Part shown: one piece after another, positions 42,577 through 51,493 of the stretch
Layout: each line of letters begins with the position of its first letter
Position numbering within the stretch: the first letter of the stretch is position 1
Assembly: GCF_026157035.1 (NCBI RefSeq)
Contig: NZ_JANJZA010000001.1
Location: forward strand, 909,001 to 973,000
Length of the DNA: 64,000 nucleotides
Direction: 5' to 3'
DNA from: Sphingomicrobium nitratireducens
Lineage (GTDB): Bacteria > Pseudomonadota > Alphaproteobacteria > Sphingomonadales > Sphingomonadaceae
Program-made: the position numbers and the translations under genes
Notes under the pieces: generated by a model
Told to the model about the DNA's origin: nothing
The model's input: the letters and a program-made list of their open reading frames with translations, nothing else
Database searches by the model: none

Positions 42577-43122
42577 ATGCTTACCGTTGGTGATACGCTT
42601 CCCGCGCTCAAGGTTCCGGTCCAGCAGGGCGTTGCCGCGCTGCCTTCCGACGAGACGTTCGATCTCGGCCAGACCGATGGCAAGTGGAAGATCCTCTTCT
42701 ACTGGCCCAAGGATTTCACCTTCGTCTGCCCGACCGAAATCGTCGGCTATGGCGACCTGGCCGAGGATTTCGCCGACCGTGACGCGGTGCTGATCGGCGC
42801 CTCGACCGACACCACCCACGTCCACTTCGCGTGGCGCAAGTCGGACGAGCAGCTTGCCAATGCCGACTTCCCGTGGCTCGCCGACAACAAGAAGGAACTG
42901 GCCGAGGCGCTCGGCATCCTCGACGGCCAGGAAGGCGTTGCCTATCGCGCGACCTTCATCATCGACCCCGACAACGTGATCCAGCACGTCACGGTCAACG
43001 GCCTCAACGTCGGCCGCAACCCGGCCGAGACGCTGCGCGTGCTCGACGCGCTGCAGACCGACGAGCTGTGCCCGTGCAACTGGTCGGAGGGCGACGACGT
43101 CCTCAAGCCCGTCGCGGCCTGA
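42577..43122 (+). CDS. ahpC: Peroxiredoxin AhpC type
   Basis: The 181-residue 2-Cys peroxiredoxin reduces hydrogen and organic peroxides. The peroxidatic cysteine is in TFVCPTE (C51). The resolving region LCPCNW has C165 and C167, the second motif typical of AhpE/AhpC actinobacterial and alphaproteobacterial members reduced by AhpD. ahpD lies next to it, and oxyR is divergent. A purine-rich stretch (AACAGGAG) precedes the ATG. Confidence 0.95.
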   Translation: MLTVGDTLPALKVPVQQGVAALPSDETFDLGQTDGKWKILFYWPKDFTFVCPTEIVGYGDLAEDFADRDAVLIGASTDTTHVHFAWRKSDEQLANADFPWLADNKKELAEALGILDGQEGVAYRATFIIDPDNVIQHVTVNGLNVGRNPAETLRVLDALQTDELCPCNWSEGDDVLKPVAA

Positions 43123-43137
43123 CGAACGACGCGAGGA

Positions 43138-43172
43138 GGGCGGGGCGGTCAGCGGCCGCGCCCGCCCTTTTT
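43138..43172 (+). terminator. Attenuating hairpin between ahpC and ahpD
   Basis: GGGCGGG...CCCGCCC pair with one bulge around a loop, followed by TTTTT. It could lower ahpD expression relative to ahpC. The two genes are otherwise co-directional with a 75-base gap. Confidence 0.55.
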
Positions 43173-43197
43173 CCATCTGAAATCCGGGAGACACTCC

Positions 43198-43719
43198 ATG
43201 TCCGCACTGAAGACGCTTGCCGGCGAGCTGCCGGCCTATGCCAAGGACCTCAAACTCAACCTGTCGAGCCTGCTGACCGAGCAGGGCCTCACCGACGTCC
43301 AGAAATTCGGGACGATCCTCGCCTGCGCGCACGGCACCGCGTCCAAGCCGCTGATTGCGGCCGCGGAGGCCGACTGCGCCGACAAGATCGACGAAAAGAC
43401 CGCCGAAGCGGCGCGCGGCGCGGCGGCGGTGATGGCGATGAACAATGTCTATTATCGCTTCACCCATCTCGCCGGGAACGAGGACTATGCGAAGATGCCC
43501 GCGAAGCTGCGCATGAACATGATCGGCACCCACGGCATCGCCAAGGCCGACTTCGAACTGTTCAGCCTCGCGGTCAGCGCGATCAACGGCTGCGGCCTGT
43601 GCATCGATTCACACGAGAAGGTGCTCGGCCAGCACGGTGTGAAGGCGGAAACCATCCAGACCGCGGTGCGCATCGCGGCGGTGATGAACGGCGTAGCCAC
43701 CGTGCACGCGACGCTCTAG
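43198..43719 (+). CDS. ahpD: Alkyl hydroperoxidase AhpD (carboxymuconolactone decarboxylase fold)
   Basis: The 173-residue protein has the C-x-x-C-x3-H site in INGCGLCIDSHEK (C132, C135, H139). It recycles AhpC using lipoylated dehydrogenase partners in mycobacteria; a similar role here is inferred from its position after ahpC. GGGAG precedes the ATG. It overlaps the end of the TauE/SafE gene by 4 bases (convergent). Confidence 0.93.
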   Translation: MSALKTLAGELPAYAKDLKLNLSSLLTEQGLTDVQKFGTILACAHGTASKPLIAAAEADCADKIDEKTAEAARGAAAVMAMNNVYYRFTHLAGNEDYAKMPAKLRMNMIGTHGIAKADFELFSLAVSAINGCGLCIDSHEKVLGQHGVKAETIQTAVRIAAVMNGVATVHATL

Positions 43720-44480
43720 CCGATCCAGCTCCACAGGCCGGCCGCACTGGTGAGGACGAGTACCGTCCCGACCATCACCAGTACGCGGTCGGCCTTGACC
43801 CTCTTGGCGACCAGCGCCCCGAACGGCGCGGCGAACACGCCGCCGACGAGGAGGCCGACCATCGCCACCGTGAAGCCCTCGAGCCCTAGCGTCAGGAGAA
43901 AGGTGATCGAGGTCGTCAGCGTGACGAGGAATTCGGCGCTGTTGACGGTGCCGATGACGGTGCGCGGCGCACCACCCTGGACCATCAGGTTGGACGAGAC
44001 GATCGGCCCCCAGCCGCCGCCGCCCGCCGCATCAAGGAAGCCGCCGACGAGCCCGAGCGGCTCGACAACGCGCGGGGGGCGTTCGACATGGACGTGGCGC
44101 CAGCCGCGCCACAGGAGCAGCAAGCCGATCCCCATCAGGTAGGCGAGCACGATAGGGCGCGCGACCGATGCGTCGAGACCGGTGAGGAGGTAGGCGCCCG
44201 CGATGCCGCCGAGCATGCCGGGGATCGCGATGCGGAAGAAGAGCGGCCACAGCACGTTTCGATGGGCGATGTGGCTGATCGCGGAAATGCCGGTCGTGAA
44301 GGTCTCGACGCCGTGCACGCCGGCCGACGCCGCCGCGGGCGGTACGCCGAGCGAGACCAAGGCAGTGGTCGAGATGGTCCCGTAGGCCATGCCCAGCGCG
44401 CCATCGACGAGCTGGGCCGCGAAGCCGATCGCGACGAAGGCGAACAGGAGGCCGGGATCGGCCATCAACCAGTCGTACAC
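43716..44480 (-). CDS. TauE/SafE family sulfite/sulfonate exporter-like permease
   Basis: The 254-residue polytopic protein has about eight helices. The N-terminal repeat has [19 protein letters not shown] and the C-terminal repeat [18 protein letters not shown], characteristic of the TauE/SafE family of anion permeases. Start is taken as GTG 44480; ATG 44465 is also possible. The cysE gene is divergent upstream, so sulfur metabolism is a plausible link, but substrate is unknown. Confidence 0.85.
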   Translation of the reverse strand: MYDWLMADPGLLFAFVAIGFAAQLVDGALGMAYGTISTTALVSLGVPPAAASAGVHGVETFTTGISAISHIAHRNVLWPLFFRIAIPGMLGGIAGAYLLTGLDASVARPIVLAYLMGIGLLLLWRGWRHVHVERPPRVVEPLGLVGGFLDAAGGGGWGPIVSSNLMVQGGAPRTVIGTVNSAEFLVTLTTSITFLLTLGLEGFTVAMVGLLVGGVFAAPFGALVAKRVKADRVLVMVGTVLVLTSAAGLWSWIG

Positions 44481-44613
44481 GGTGACGCTTGCGCCTTCTT
44501 GCAATGGACGTCTCGTCCTGCCCCCAACCGCTGCCTCGGGCAAGGACTTTGCAAAGCGCGCGCGCAATCCCTATTTTAGGACGAGTGACAAACGAGCGAA
44601 GGGCGCACCGACT

Positions 44614-45294
44614 TTGGCGCTGATCGACTATCTGGACAGTATCAAGGCGAGGGATCCTGCCGCGCGTTCGCGGTGGGAGATCCTGACCTATCCGGGCGTC
44701 TGGGCGGTGATTTTCCACCGCATCGCGCACTGGCTCTACGGCGGGAGGCTCTATTTCCTCGCGCGCTTCGTCAATCACGTCGCGCGCGCCATCACCGCGA
44801 TCGACATCCATCCGGGCGCGAAGATCGGCCGCAATTTCTTCCTCGACCACGGCTTCACCGTGATCGGCGAGACGTCGGAGATCGGCGACGACGTCACCAT
44901 CTACCAGTGCGTGACGCTGGGCGGGACGAGCCCGTTCGACGGGGTCCCTGGCAAGCGACACCCGACGCTCGAGGACGGCGTCGTGATCGGGTCGGGCGCG
45001 CAGGTGCTCGGTCCCATCACCGTCGGCAAGGGGGCGCGCATCGGTGCCAATGCGGTGGTGACCAAGGAAGTCGCGTCCGGCGCGACCATCGTCGGGCCGC
45101 TGGCGCGGCCGATCCCGGTCAGTGCCGAGCACAAGGGCGAGTTCATGCCCTATGGCACGCCCTGCGACGAGCTGACCGATCCCATCCAGATCCGGCTGTG
45201 CGAGATGGAACGCGAGATCAAGGCGCTGCGCAAGCGGCTCTCCGAACAGGGGGGAGCCGGGGCGGGTGACCAGGATCGGAGCCGGCGCGCGTGA
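44614..45294 (+). CDS. cysE: Serine O-acetyltransferase
   Basis: Makes O-acetylserine for cysteine synthesis. The 226-residue protein has the left-handed beta-helix hexapeptide repeats [21 protein letters not shown] and the [15 protein letters not shown] motif with the catalytic histidine in DHG. The start is TTG 44614 ([14 protein letters not shown]); no ATG or GTG lies in the right frame close by, and AGCGAAGGG is upstream. Short N-terminus and form suit the EpsC/SAT type of alphaproteobacteria. Ends overlapping the DUF2794 gene. Confidence 0.9.
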   Translation: MALIDYLDSIKARDPAARSRWEILTYPGVWAVIFHRIAHWLYGGRLYFLARFVNHVARAITAIDIHPGAKIGRNFFLDHGFTVIGETSEIGDDVTIYQCVTLGGTSPFDGVPGKRHPTLEDGVVIGSGAQVLGPITVGKGARIGANAVVTKEVASGATIVGPLARPIPVSAEHKGEFMPYGTPCDELTDPIQIRLCEMEREIKALRKRLSEQGGAGAGDQDRSRRA

Positions 45295-45635
45295 GCGTCG
45301 TGACGCCCTTTCCCCGGCCCGGGGACGGGCGTCAGCTGGCGAGCTTCGACCGGCGCGAATTCATGACCATCCTCGACCTCTACGGCCGCATGGTCGCGGC
45401 GGGCCACTGGCGCGATTATGCGATCCGCGTTGATGGCGACGTGGCGGTGTTCGCTGCATTCCGCCGTACTGCTGAAAATCCCGAGATCCGCATCGAGAAG
45501 CGACCGCGCCTCGCGCGTCGCCAAGGCGCCTGGGCGCTTGTCGCCGAACACGGGCAGGTGCTCAAGCGGGGGCACGAGCTCAGCTACGTGCTCGCCCCGC
45601 TCGAGCGGCGCCTGATCAGGCTGGTTCGGGACTGA
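45291..45635 (+). CDS. DUF2794 family protein
   Basis: The 114-residue protein begins at a GTG overlapping the cysE stop (GTGA). It matches the DUF2794 pattern: [28 protein letters not shown] and [31 protein letters not shown]. Conserved in alphaproteobacteria, function unknown. Coupled to cysE. Confidence 0.85.
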   Translation: MSVVTPFPRPGDGRQLASFDRREFMTILDLYGRMVAAGHWRDYAIRVDGDVAVFAAFRRTAENPEIRIEKRPRLARRQGAWALVAEHGQVLKRGHELSYVLAPLERRLIRLVRD

Positions 45636-46731
45636 CGGCCACCGGCGAGCCGAGGCTCGGCAGGTGCGAGACGACAGACGCGGGCAGCATCGCGACCACG
45701 TTCGCGCGGGCCTGCGCCCAGAAGGCCGACAGCAGCAGCAGCGCCGAGCCGATCACCAACGCGGTTAGCGCCACGTTGAGTTCGACCGCGCCGAAGCGTT
45801 CGAACAGGTCGGACAGCGCCCACAATACATAGGCGAGCGCGCTGACCAGCATCGCACGGCGGTCGATCGCCAGCGCGACGAAGCCCAGCGCGACGTAAAG
45901 CGCGATGGCGATGAAGCCTTCGCCCATGCTGGCATCGCCGTCGCGAAGGCCGAGCAGGGTGAAGACCGGGTGGACGATCATCACCGCTGCTGCGAGATGC
46001 AGCCAGAAGGCGACGTCGCTGCGCCGCGTGATGCGGTCCGGATCGCTTGCGTCCCACCGCATCGCGTAGGCGAACACGGCAAGGCCGAGCAGCAGTACGA
46101 CGAGCAGCATCGCATTGTTCATCGCTTCGCCGGCGAGGCCCGCCGACGACAGGCCGGCGGCGATCAGGCCGCCGATAATCCCCGATACCGCGACCGCACC
46201 TGCGGCGACCGTGACCGGTACCCGGAACGCCTTCCAATGGAACCAGGCGGCCACTGCGGCTGCTGCAAAGGCGATCGAGACGAGCAGGCCGCCGACCAAG
46301 GGCGATTCGATCGCCTCCACATCGACGATCATCGCAAGGGTCGCGCCGACTGCGACGAACACGCCGCCGACGAACCCGCCGAGGAGCACGATCGACGGCA
46401 GCGCCATGCGCTTCTTCGCGGTGAAATAGGTGGCGAGGCCCCAGGCGGTGGCGGCGAGCGCCAACCCTGCGATGGGCGAGGGGTTGCCCGCACCACCGGT
46501 CAGGCCGAGCGTGTCGCCGATCGACTGGCCGATCCACGACACGGCGACGAACAGGATGACCGTCGCGATGGTGACGAAGATGTCGTTGAAGCCGAGGATC
46601 AGCCGGAACTGCTCCTCGTCGACGATTGCCGCCGAACGGGCATTGGCCACGTAGGCGCGCAGCGCGTCGGCCGAGCCCTTGGTAATGGCACCTGCGGCGA
46701 CGGCGTCGTCGAGGTCCTGCTGGCTGTACAT
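45616..46731 (-). CDS. Polytopic membrane protein, DUF2157-like
   Basis: A 371-residue protein with about ten hydrophobic helices. A short N-terminal cytosolic helix (MYSQQDLDDAVAAGAITKGSADALRAYVANAR) resembles the DUF2157 N-terminal motif. No catalytic motif is visible. A palindrome at 46771-46794 lies 40 bases upstream, possibly a repressor site. Its 3' end overlaps the DUF2794 gene. Confidence 0.7.
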   Translation of the reverse strand: MYSQQDLDDAVAAGAITKGSADALRAYVANARSAAIVDEEQFRLILGFNDIFVTIATVILFVAVSWIGQSIGDTLGLTGGAGNPSPIAGLALAATAWGLATYFTAKKRMALPSIVLLGGFVGGVFVAVGATLAMIVDVEAIESPLVGGLLVSIAFAAAAVAAWFHWKAFRVPVTVAAGAVAVSGIIGGLIAAGLSSAGLAGEAMNNAMLLVVLLLGLAVFAYAMRWDASDPDRITRRSDVAFWLHLAAAVMIVHPVFTLLGLRDGDASMGEGFIAIALYVALGFVALAIDRRAMLVSALAYVLWALSDLFERFGAVELNVALTALVIGSALLLLSAFWAQARANVVAMLPASVVSHLPSLGSPVAVSPEPA

Positions 46732-46770
46732 GGATGTTCCTCCCCTGTTGTCACGGGGAGGCTACGCTTC

Positions 46771-46794
46771 GCTGTATTATATTGTCAATACAGC
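46771..46794 (-). promoter_or_regulatory. Palindromic operator candidate upstream of the DUF2157-like gene
   Basis: GCTGTATT (46771-46778) and AATACAGC (46787-46794) form a perfect 8-base inverted repeat with an 8-base spacer. The spacer contains a TATAAT on the minus strand. The AT-rich palindrome stands out in GC-rich DNA and is 40 bases before the gene start. Confidence 0.5.
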
Positions 46795-46852
46795 TGCCGT
46801 TCGTCGAATGCCGGCTCGACCTTGGCGTGTTGCCCGTATAAGACAGTGGAAG

Positions 46853-46896
46853 GTCCCCGCCCGGCAGGGTTGGGGGGAAGGAAACCGGGCGGGGAC
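46853..46896 (-). other. Hairpin between convergent/divergent units
   Basis: GTCCCCGCCCGG (46853-46864) pairs perfectly with CCGGGCGGGGAC (46885-46896) around a 20-base loop, just after the stop of the glycine-zipper gene on the minus strand. There is no T tract, so it is only terminator-like. Confidence 0.45.
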
Positions 46897-46901
46897 GGGG
46901 G

Positions 46902-47207
46902 CTAGCGGCAGCGCCAGCCCTTGCGGTTGCGGTCGATTTCGCGACCGAGAAGTGCGCCGGCCGCCGCGCCGATGATGGTGCCGGTCGCGCGCTCGCCGTG
47001 CGTGTCGACGGCGCGGCCGACCAGCGCACCGGTCGCGGCGCCGACGATGAGGCCGGTGGTGCCGTTGGGGCGCTTGCAGCGGTACCGCCCCTGGCTGTCG
47101 GTCCACACCGGGCCTTGGTAGCCGTGGCGCTTGTGGGCGAAAGCGGGCGCGGAAAAGCTGGTGGAGACGAGGGCGAGCGCGGTCAGTGAAGTGAGAAGAG
47201 GACGCAT
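46902..47207 (-). CDS. Glycine-zipper 2TM domain protein
   Basis: The 101-residue exported protein has AGGGAAA before the ATG at 47207, a signal peptide (about 1-24) and the glycine-zipper repeats GLIVGAATGALVGRAVD and GTIIGAAAGALLGREID. Such domains form small membrane-associated assemblies. It ends KGWRCR. Function unknown; often found in envelope stress contexts. Confidence 0.8.
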   Translation of the reverse strand: MRPLLTSLTALALVSTSFSAPAFAHKRHGYQGPVWTDSQGRYRCKRPNGTTGLIVGAATGALVGRAVDTHGERATGTIIGAAAGALLGREIDRNRKGWRCR

Positions 47208-47350
47208 GACGATTTCCCTTTTTGGCGTGTTTGCGCGACAAGGCTGCGTCCCGCTTCCTGAACGGAAGCCGACCGTCACGGGCGGGTTAACCGTTACCAT
47301 CCGGGTTTACGGCGAGCGGAGCGGGCGCGGGCGACGGGGAGCGGGCTGAC

Positions 47351-47947
47351 ATGTGCAATCTCTATTCGATGACCGCGACCGTCGATGAAATGAAGAAGCT
47401 GTTCGGTGGGTTCGAGGGCGACCGCGCGAACCTTCCTTCCTACGACGAGATCTATCCGGGCCGCTTGGCGCCGGTGCTGCGCCGCGAGGAAGGCACGCTC
47501 AGGCTCGACGAGATGGAGTGGGGCTTTCCCGGTCCGCAGGCCGCCAAGGGGCGTCCCGTGACCAACGTGCGCAATCTGTCGTCGCCCTTCTGGCGCTCGG
47601 CACTCAACCGTCCCGACCGCCGCTGCCTCGTGCCCGTCACGCGCTTTTGCGAATGGTCGGCCGCGCCCGATCCCTCGACGGGCCGAAAGTTCAAGCACTG
47701 GTTCGGGCTCAAGGACGAAGCCGCGCCCCTGTTCGCCTTTGCGGGCCTGTGGCGGCCGGGCGAGGAAAAATCCTATTTTGCCTTCCTGACCTGCGCGCCC
47801 AACACGATGGTGGGCGCGGTCCATCCCAAAGCGATGCCGGTGATGCTGGCGGCGGACGACCACGACCGCTGGCTCGATGGCGAGACCGACGAGGCCTGCG
47901 CGCTGGCGAAGGCCTTTCCCGACGAGACGATGACCCAGTTCGCATAA
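47351..47947 (+). CDS. SRAP (HMCES/YedK) DNA-protein crosslink protein
   Basis: The 198-residue protein begins MCNLYSM. Cysteine 2 becomes the N-terminal catalytic residue that forms a thiazolidine link with abasic sites in single-stranded DNA. FCEWS and HPKAMPVML match the conserved motifs, including the histidine of the active site. It shields abasic DNA at forks. GAGCGGGC lies before the ATG. The Lys-rich gene follows 12 bases later. Confidence 0.92.
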   Translation: MCNLYSMTATVDEMKKLFGGFEGDRANLPSYDEIYPGRLAPVLRREEGTLRLDEMEWGFPGPQAAKGRPVTNVRNLSSPFWRSALNRPDRRCLVPVTRFCEWSAAPDPSTGRKFKHWFGLKDEAAPLFAFAGLWRPGEEKSYFAFLTCAPNTMVGAVHPKAMPVMLAADDHDRWLDGETDEACALAKAFPDETMTQFA

Positions 47948-47959
47948 GGAGCGACGCAC

Positions 47960-48409
47960 ATGGCGAAGAAGCAGAAGAAGGAGGCGGAAGCCGTCGAGGA
48001 GGCGAAGGCCGCCAAGGCGATGAAGCCCAAGAAGGACAAGAAAAAGAAGAAGGCCAAGAAGGCCGCCAAGGAAAAGAAGGCCAAGAAGGTGCTGATCGCC
48101 GAGGAGATCGAGATCGAGCGCGAGGAAGAGGGCGGCAAGCGCGAGAAGGCGGTGCGCAAGATTGCCGAACTGGCCGACCATCCGCTCGTCGCCGATGTCG
48201 TAGCCGCCGGAGCGGTCGCCGCAGTCGCTGCGCTGGCAGAAAAGAAAGCAACCAGCGCGCGCGGGGTCAAGTCAGGCTCGCGCGACCTGTTGAAGGTGGC
48301 CGGCGCTGCTGCGGCTGCCGCGATCGGCAAGCGCATCAAAGCCGAAATGGACGCGGCACGCACCCGCGACAGGCAGGACGAAGCCGACGACGAGGAAGGC
48401 GACGCCTAG
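47960..48409 (+). CDS. Lysine-rich hypothetical protein
   Basis: The 149-residue protein opens with about 40 residues of Lys/Ala/Glu (KKDKKKKKAKKAAKEKKAKK), then a helical segment and Ala-rich helices (VAGAVAAVAALAEKK, VAGAAAAAAIGKRIK), ending acidic (ADDEEGDA). It looks like a DNA- or histone-like basic protein. AAGGAG precedes the ATG. No family recognised. Convergent overlap of 4 bases with rsmD. Confidence 0.65.
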   Translation: MAKKQKKEAEAVEEAKAAKAMKPKKDKKKKKAKKAAKEKKAKKVLIAEEIEIEREEEGGKREKAVRKIAELADHPLVADVVAAGAVAAVAALAEKKATSARGVKSGSRDLLKVAGAAAAAAIGKRIKAEMDAARTRDRQDEADDEEGDA

Positions 48410-48945
48410 GCCTGGAGGATGGTGAGCCGCGCGCGCCCGACGCCGCGGTCGGTCTCGATCGTGTAGGGGCCGGCTCCGACCGGCTCCTTGCGGTCGGTCT
48501 CGATCGCCAGCCAGCCGCCCGGCGCAAGCCAACCCGCTTCGACTACCGCTTCGACCACCACATTGCCGCTGCCGACCTTGTAGGGCGGGTCTGCGAGAAC
48601 GAGGTCGAACGGCGCGGTGACGGGCGGCAGCTTCTCTGCCGATTGCGCGCGTACCTCGCCGCGGGCGGTCGCGCCCAATGCGGCAAGGTTGGCGCGGATC
48701 GCGGCCAGCGCCTCGCGGTCGGTCTCGACGAAGGTCGCATGCGCTGCGCCGCGCGACAGGGCCTCGAGCCCGAGCGCGCCCGAGCCTGCGTAGAGGTCGG
48801 CGACGCGCAACCCCTCGAAGCTCCCGATCCGGCTGGCGAGCATCGAGAAAAGCGTCTCGCGCGTGCGATCGGCGGTCGGGCGCGTCAGGCGGCCCGGCGG
48901 CGCGACCAACTTGCGCCCGCGCCACTCGCCCGCGACAATCCTCAC
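48406..48945 (-). CDS. rsmD: 16S rRNA (guanine966-N2)-methyltransferase
   Basis: The 179-residue SAM enzyme methylates G966 of 16S rRNA. It starts VRIVAGEWRGRKLVAPPG with the family R-x-T-x-D-R-x-R-E-x-L-F (RPTADRTRETLFSML) and YAGSGALGLEALSRGA motifs. The N6/N2-adenine-type catalytic motif is DPPY. Start GTG 48945 overlaps the pseudouridine synthase stop by 4 bases (GTGA). In an operon with that gene. Confidence 0.93.
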   Translation of the reverse strand: MRIVAGEWRGRKLVAPPGRLTRPTADRTRETLFSMLASRIGSFEGLRVADLYAGSGALGLEALSRGAAHATFVETDREALAAIRANLAALGATARGEVRAQSAEKLPPVTAPFDLVLADPPYKVGSGNVVVEAVVEAGWLAPGGWLAIETDRKEPVGAGPYTIETDRGVGRARLTILQA

Positions 48946-49784
48946 TTCAGCGTCCGGCGGAAGTGGAACAGCTCCTCGCGCGGCACTTCGCGGATGCGGC
49001 CCGGCTCGAGCTCCTCGACCGTGAAGGGGCCGTAGGCAGTGCGGATCAGGCGCGAGACTTCGAGGCCTAGATGGCCGAGCACGTTCCTCACCTCGCGGTT
49101 CTTGCCTTCGGCCAGCGTCAGCTGGATCCACTTGTTGTGCCCGGTCGAGCGTTCCAGATTGGCGTCGATCGAGCCGTAGCGCACGCCCTCGATGGTGATG
49201 CCCTCGGCGAGCGCCTCGAGCTGCTCCTGCGTGACCTCGCCGAAGGCGCGCGCACGGTAGGTGCGCTCGACCCCGGTCGCAGGCAGCTCGAGCTGGCGCT
49301 TCAATTCGCCGTCGTTGGTCATCAGCAGCAGCCCCTCGGTGTTGTAGTCGAGGCGGCCGACCGGCATCAGGCGCGGCAGTCCGTCGGGCAGGCGGTCGTA
49401 GATGGTCGGACGGCCCTTGGGGTCGTGCGCGGCAGTCAGGCATCCCTTGGGCTTGTAGAAGCGGAACAGCTTGGTCGGCGCGGGCTTGCTCACCGGCTTG
49501 CCGTCGACCGTCACCCCGTCGAGATTTTCGAGCAGGGTAGCGGGCGTGTCGAGCGTGGTTCCCTCGATCGCGACGCGGCCTTCGGCAATCATTCGCTCGA
49601 CCTCGCGGCGCGAGGCGACTCCGGCGCGCGCGAGCAGCTTGGCGATGCGTTGGGGACCGGTCTCGCGCGCGGCGCCGGGCTTGGGACCGGGTTTGCGTGC
49701 GGGTTTCGCTTCCGAAACTTTTTTGGGTCCACGGGGGCCGAAGCGGGAACCGCGCGGGCCGTTCTGGCGATTAGAAGAGGTCAC
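48942..49784 (-). CDS. rluB: Ribosomal large-subunit pseudouridine synthase (RsuA/RluB family)
   Basis: The 280-residue protein has an S4 domain (RIAKLLARAGVASRREVERMIAEGRV), then the catalytic aspartate in VGRLDYNTEGLL (D146). A basic, proline/glycine-rich N-terminal extension (about 1-40) precedes the S4 domain. RluB-type activity at 23S U2605 is inferred from family resemblance. The GTG at 49784 has GGAAAAG upstream. It is 28 bases from the divergent response regulator start. Confidence 0.88.
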   Translation of the reverse strand: MTSSNRQNGPRGSRFGPRGPKKVSEAKPARKPGPKPGAARETGPQRIAKLLARAGVASRREVERMIAEGRVAIEGTTLDTPATLLENLDGVTVDGKPVSKPAPTKLFRFYKPKGCLTAAHDPKGRPTIYDRLPDGLPRLMPVGRLDYNTEGLLLMTNDGELKRQLELPATGVERTYRARAFGEVTQEQLEALAEGITIEGVRYGSIDANLERSTGHNKWIQLTLAEGKNREVRNVLGHLGLEVSRLIRTAYGPFTVEELEPGRIREVPREELFHFRRTLK

Positions 49785-49812
49785 GTTCTTTTCCAAATGA
49801 GGGGGCCGGAGC

Positions 49813-50244
49813 CTGTTCTCGAAGCGCAAGCGGATCGTCAAGCGTATCCTCGTCGTCGAAGACGAGCCGCTGACCGCGTTCGACAATGAATCGCGCCTGG
49901 AATCCGCCGGCTACGAGGTCGTCGGAACGCGCGACAATTTTTCCGACGCACTCGCCGATCTCGAAAAGAACGAAGTCGATCTCGTGCTGGCCGACATTCG
50001 CCTGTCGGGCGAGCGGACCGGCATCGACCTTGCGCGCGAAGCCAAGGCGCGCGGCGTCCCCGTCCTGTTCTGCACCGGCATGCCGCCCGAAGAATGTTCG
50101 AGCCTCGCGGTAGGCTCGCTGGTCAAGCCCTATACCGACCGCCAGCTGATGGCCGCGCTCAAGGCAGTCGACCTGTTGCTGCAGGGCGAGGAGCCCAAGA
50201 AATTGCCCAAGGGAATGACGCTCTACGCGCCCTCGGCGGCCTGA
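49813..50244 (+). CDS. Single-domain response regulator
   Basis: The 143-residue receiver has the acid pocket VVEDEP, phospho-acceptor aspartate in LADIRLS and the lysine in LVKPYT. No output domain exists, so it likely acts as a phosphate shuttle or interacts with a partner. In this frame the first in-frame stop is at 49798-49800 and the only candidate start before KRKRIVKRILVVEDEP is CTG at 49813. No ATG, GTG or TTG lies there. The gene is divergent from rluB with 28 bases between. No histidine kinase is adjacent. Confidence 0.75.
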   Translation: MFSKRKRIVKRILVVEDEPLTAFDNESRLESAGYEVVGTRDNFSDALADLEKNEVDLVLADIRLSGERTGIDLAREAKARGVPVLFCTGMPPEECSSLAVGSLVKPYTDRQLMAALKAVDLLLQGEEPKKLPKGMTLYAPSAA

Positions 50245-51377
50245 ACCGCCGCATCGACCCTTTCGTGGAAGAAGGTGATGGCGTGCTCGAGCGTGCCGAG
50301 CAGCATTTCCTTCGTGTCGCTTGCTGCAAGGCCCTGCTGGCATAAGGCGGCAGCGCGGAAATCCTCGCCGCCGAACGTGCTCTCGTCGAGGAGGCGCCAG
50401 CTGCGCTCCCACCGCTCGCGCATCTCGCCGTCGCATTCCTCGCGCGGGACGGTCATGAAATTGGTCACGCGGCAGCGATCGACCGACGTCGGGTGGACGA
50501 CAAGCAGGTTCACGTAGTCGGGGCTGAAGATCAGCACCGCATTGGGGAACAGCTGGTAGGTGAAGGTCATCACCTGCCGCACCGACGGCCAGTCGTCGAG
50601 GTCGATCTTGGCGGCATAGTCGGCGCGACCGACCGCGAAACGCTGGTGCGCGCCCATCTCGTCCGCGACCGCGATTCCGTCGGCGAAGAATTCGGCGATG
50701 CTGCCCGCGTGAAGCCGCTGGACGTGATAGCTTTCGAGGAAGGCGTCGATCACCAGCTTCCAATTGGCAGCGACGTCGTGCGTGCGGCGGCGGAAGAATT
50801 TCTGGCGATCGAGACCGATGGCGAGGAAATCCTCGGCGAGGCGGTCGACCTCTTCGAAGTGCTCGGAAGGATCACGGGAGAACCAGATCAGCCCGGCGCT
50901 CTCGTGGCAGGGATAGGCCTGGAGGCCGTGCTCGGCCTTGTCGAACCCTGGGAAGGTATCTGGGCGGGGCAGCCCGACCAGGCGCCCGTCCACCTTGTAA
51001 GTCCAGGCATGGTAGGGGCAGGCGATCCGCTTGGCCGAGACGACTTCGTCGGTCTCCAGCAGCCGCGTTCCGCGATGGCGGCAGGCATTGGCGAGGACAT
51101 GGGGCGCGCCGTCAATGTCTCGCGTAACGATCAGCGCCTCACCATAGTCGTCGTGCGTGACCGCCATGGCGGCCTCGGGCAGCAGCGCCGAGGGGACGAG
51201 GGGCAGGGGGCCCTGGCCGAACAGGCCGCGAATCTCCGCCGCGTGGCGCGAGTCGTCGAGATAGCGGTCGGTCGAGAGCCTTTCGATACGTTCGCCAAGG
51301 CTCGCTTCCCCGCGTGCCAGCGCCTCGGCCAGCGCGCGCTGGCCTGCGGTCGGGCGGCGGGTGACGGGTGCGTCCAT
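50223..51377 (-). CDS. Aromatic ring-hydroxylating dioxygenase alpha subunit (Rieske oxygenase)
   Basis: The 384-residue protein has the Rieske [2Fe-2S] motif ACRHRGTR...CPYHAWTY (C99, H101, C120, H123). The non-heme iron site is indicated by NWKLVIDAFLESYHVQRLH, with histidines. Substrate is unknown; the family includes enzymes for aromatics, betaine and phenylpropenoids. No reductase or ferredoxin gene is adjacent. Its 3' end overlaps the response regulator by 22 bases, convergent. Confidence 0.9.
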   Translation of the reverse strand: MDAPVTRRPTAGQRALAEALARGEASLGERIERLSTDRYLDDSRHAAEIRGLFGQGPLPLVPSALLPEAAMAVTHDDYGEALIVTRDIDGAPHVLANACRHRGTRLLETDEVVSAKRIACPYHAWTYKVDGRLVGLPRPDTFPGFDKAEHGLQAYPCHESAGLIWFSRDPSEHFEEVDRLAEDFLAIGLDRQKFFRRRTHDVAANWKLVIDAFLESYHVQRLHAGSIAEFFADGIAVADEMGAHQRFAVGRADYAAKIDLDDWPSVRQVMTFTYQLFPNAVLIFSPDYVNLLVVHPTSVDRCRVTNFMTVPREECDGEMRERWERSWRLLDESTFGGEDFRAAALCQQGLAASDTKEMLLGTLEHAITFFHERVDAAVQAAEGA

Positions 51378-51493
51378 GGCCGGAATGGTGCGCCCGTGCG
51401 GCGGGCCGTGCAAGGGCGGCGCGGTTTTCCCCCTGTTCCGCAGCGGCGGGCCTGCTAGCCTGCGCGCTTCGTACACGTAAGGGAGGGCCGTCC

